From Massiliimalia sp964370215 (GTDB lineage Bacteria > Bacillota > Clostridia > Oscillospirales > Ruminococcaceae), in NCBI GenBank assembly GCA_964370215.1, contig CAYJIM010000045.1, positions 1 to 18,312 on the forward strand: a stretch of 18,312 nt of DNA. The letters run 5' to 3'. The stretch's first letter is position 1. Each line of letters starts with the position of its first letter. Of the stretch, positions 17,899-18,312 are shown one piece after another. The notes below the pieces were generated by a model, which saw only the letters and a list, made by a program, of their open reading frames with translations, was not told where the DNA came from and searched no databases. Both the position numbers and the translations under genes were made by a program.

Positions 17899-17918
17899 GG
17901 TCACGGCTTGCCGTGACC
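17899..17918. repeat. Hairpin GGTCACGGC-TT-GCCGTGACC
   Basis: A perfect 9-bp stem around a TT dinucleotide. It shares its layout, including the GGC..GCC top of the stem, with the hairpin at 17659-17678, but differs at two stem positions with matching changes on the other strand. TGTAGG just before it mirrors the CCTACA following the hairpin at 17848-17867. Confidence 0.6.
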
Positions 17919-17927
17919 GAAACGCCA

Positions 17928-17942
17928 GCGGACGCTGTCCGC
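17928..17942. repeat. GCGGAC-GCT-GTCCGC hairpin, copy B
   Basis: A perfect 6-bp stem with a GCT loop, the same end-hairpin as in the repeat units at 3-68 and 18095-18161. As in those copies it lies beside a terminator-like stem (17951-17978). The remainder of the unit is not recognisable here. An imperfect further copy is at 17617-17631. Confidence 0.6.
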
Positions 17943-17950
17943 CCGCAAAA

Positions 17951-17978
17951 AAGGGATTTGGTTTTCACCAAATCCCTT
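17951..17978 (-). terminator. Orphan terminator-like hairpin
   Basis: AAGGGATTTGG (17951-17961) pairs perfectly with CCAAATCCCTT (17968-17978) around 6 bases. On the minus strand the stem is followed by a run of T, as an intrinsic terminator needs. No minus-strand gene ends just upstream of it; the nearest such gene (right edge) has its own terminator. It may be a relic or a duplicated 3' end. Confidence 0.55.
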
Positions 17979-18019
17979 AAAACGCTGACGCTTGAAAAGG
18001 CCTAACGGCAAGTAAGACC

Positions 18020-18083
18020 GTGGAACGCTGTCCCACACCCTGTCCCTTTTGAAAAAGGGAACAAAACTTTTATAAAAGGTTCC
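18020..18083. repeat. Cluster of small palindromes
   Basis: GTGGAAC-GCT-GTCCCAC (18020-18036, one mismatch) has the same GCT-loop design as the GCGGAC hairpins. It is followed by TCCCTTTT-GA-AAAAGGGA (18043-18060) and by CTTTTATAAAAG (18067-18078), enclosed by GGAAC/GTTCC (18058-18062/18079-18083). No gene is seen. This continues the palindrome mosaic that fills the gap between the debranching enzyme and the right-edge gene. Confidence 0.55.
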
Positions 18084-18094
18084 ATCCCACCATG

Positions 18095-18161
18095 CCACGT
18101 CGTGGACAAGGTTTTCGTGCGATGGGTGCTCAGTCGGAAACGCCTGCGGACGCTGTCCGCC
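18095..18161. repeat. Interspersed palindromic repeat unit, copy C
   Basis: The unit has CCACGTCGTGG at one end and GCGGAC-GCT-GTCCGC at the other, with GGTGCTC and GTCGGAA in between as in copy A (3-68). It directly abuts the terminator of the right-edge minus-strand gene, the same relation copy A has to the carB terminator. Confidence 0.65.
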
Positions 18162-18164
18162 GCA

Positions 18165-18196
18165 AAAAGGATCTGCCATCATCGGCAGATCCTTTT
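18165..18196 (-). terminator. Rho-independent terminator of the right-edge gene
   Basis: A perfect 13-bp stem (18165-18177 with 18184-18196) around 6 bases, with A/T outer ends giving a T-run on the minus strand. It lies 8 bases past the stop codon of the partial minus-strand gene. Confidence 0.88.
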
Positions 18197-18204
18197 GATC
18201 GTTG

Positions 18205-18312
18205 TTATTTTGTTTTTCTCATGCGGACGGTGAGGACGATTCCACCGAGGGCAAGGATGGAAATCAACACGAGCACCCCTGTCATGCCGTTGTCGCCGGT
18301 GTCAGGGCCTAC
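18205..18312 (-). CDS. C-terminus of a probable sortase-anchored surface protein (partial)
   Basis: Only the last 35 codons are in the window; the gene continues beyond the right edge. The fragment begins VGPDTGDNG, followed by a hydrophobic stretch (GVLVLISILALGGIVLTV) and the basic tail RMRKTK before TAA. Together this is the tripartite layout of a sortase sorting signal, with a PDTG core in place of canonical LPxTG; the residue before P is G rather than L. The rest of the protein is unknown. Frame and stop are supported by the terminator just after it. A plain C-terminal membrane anchor is the alternative. Confidence 0.7.
   Translation of the reverse strand, partial: VGPDTGDNGMTGVLVLISILALGGIVLTVRMRKTK

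Overview
The window (18.3 kb, moderate GC) looks like a chromosomal segment from a low-to-mid GC Gram-positive, most likely a gut Clostridia related to the Oscillospiraceae/Ruminococcaceae. This rests on a PyrR attenuator upstream of the pyrimidine genes, strong AGGAGG-type ribosome binding sites, a long clostridial-style glucosaminidase with SH3b repeats, a sortase-type C-terminus at the right edge, and intergenic mosaics of short palindromes. The taxonomic placement is inference; no marker RNA gene is present.

Left half, minus strand: a tight de novo pyrimidine operon, pyrR-pyrC-pyrF-carA-carB, runs from a clear sigma-A type promoter near 7.4 kb through a PyrR-responsive leader with a terminator to a strong terminator at 85-128. 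It encodes carbamoyl-phosphate synthase, dihydroorotase, OMP decarboxylase and the operon's own RNA-binding attenuator protein. Aspartate transcarbamylase (pyrB), dihydroorotate dehydrogenase (pyrD/pyrK) and OPRTase (pyrE) are not here. Upstream in the same orientation is a small HELGH membrane protein (M50-like), divergent from the next block.

Middle, plus strand: an aldo/keto reductase and a 12-TM MATE exporter are separated by 117 bases that can fold into a closed multi-stem RNA. One of its strands can pair either within a hairpin or with the MATE ribosome binding site. This is the best candidate in the window for an undescribed cis-regulatory element.

Right half, plus strand: a 1242-residue secreted cell-wall hydrolase (glucosaminidase domain, SH3b, Big2-like domain, then five two-module SH3b repeats) with its own promoter and a textbook terminator. 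A probable two-gene unit follows: inorganic pyrophosphatase and a GlgX-type glycogen debranching enzyme.

About 620 bases after the debranching enzyme carry no gene. They hold three tandem ~108-bp repeat units, a set of hairpins with conserved loops and differing stems, an orphan terminator, and a 67-bp repeat unit also found at the left edge of the window. The right edge is the 3' end of a minus-strand gene whose product ends in a PDTG sorting-like motif, a hydrophobic segment and a basic tail, followed by its own terminator.
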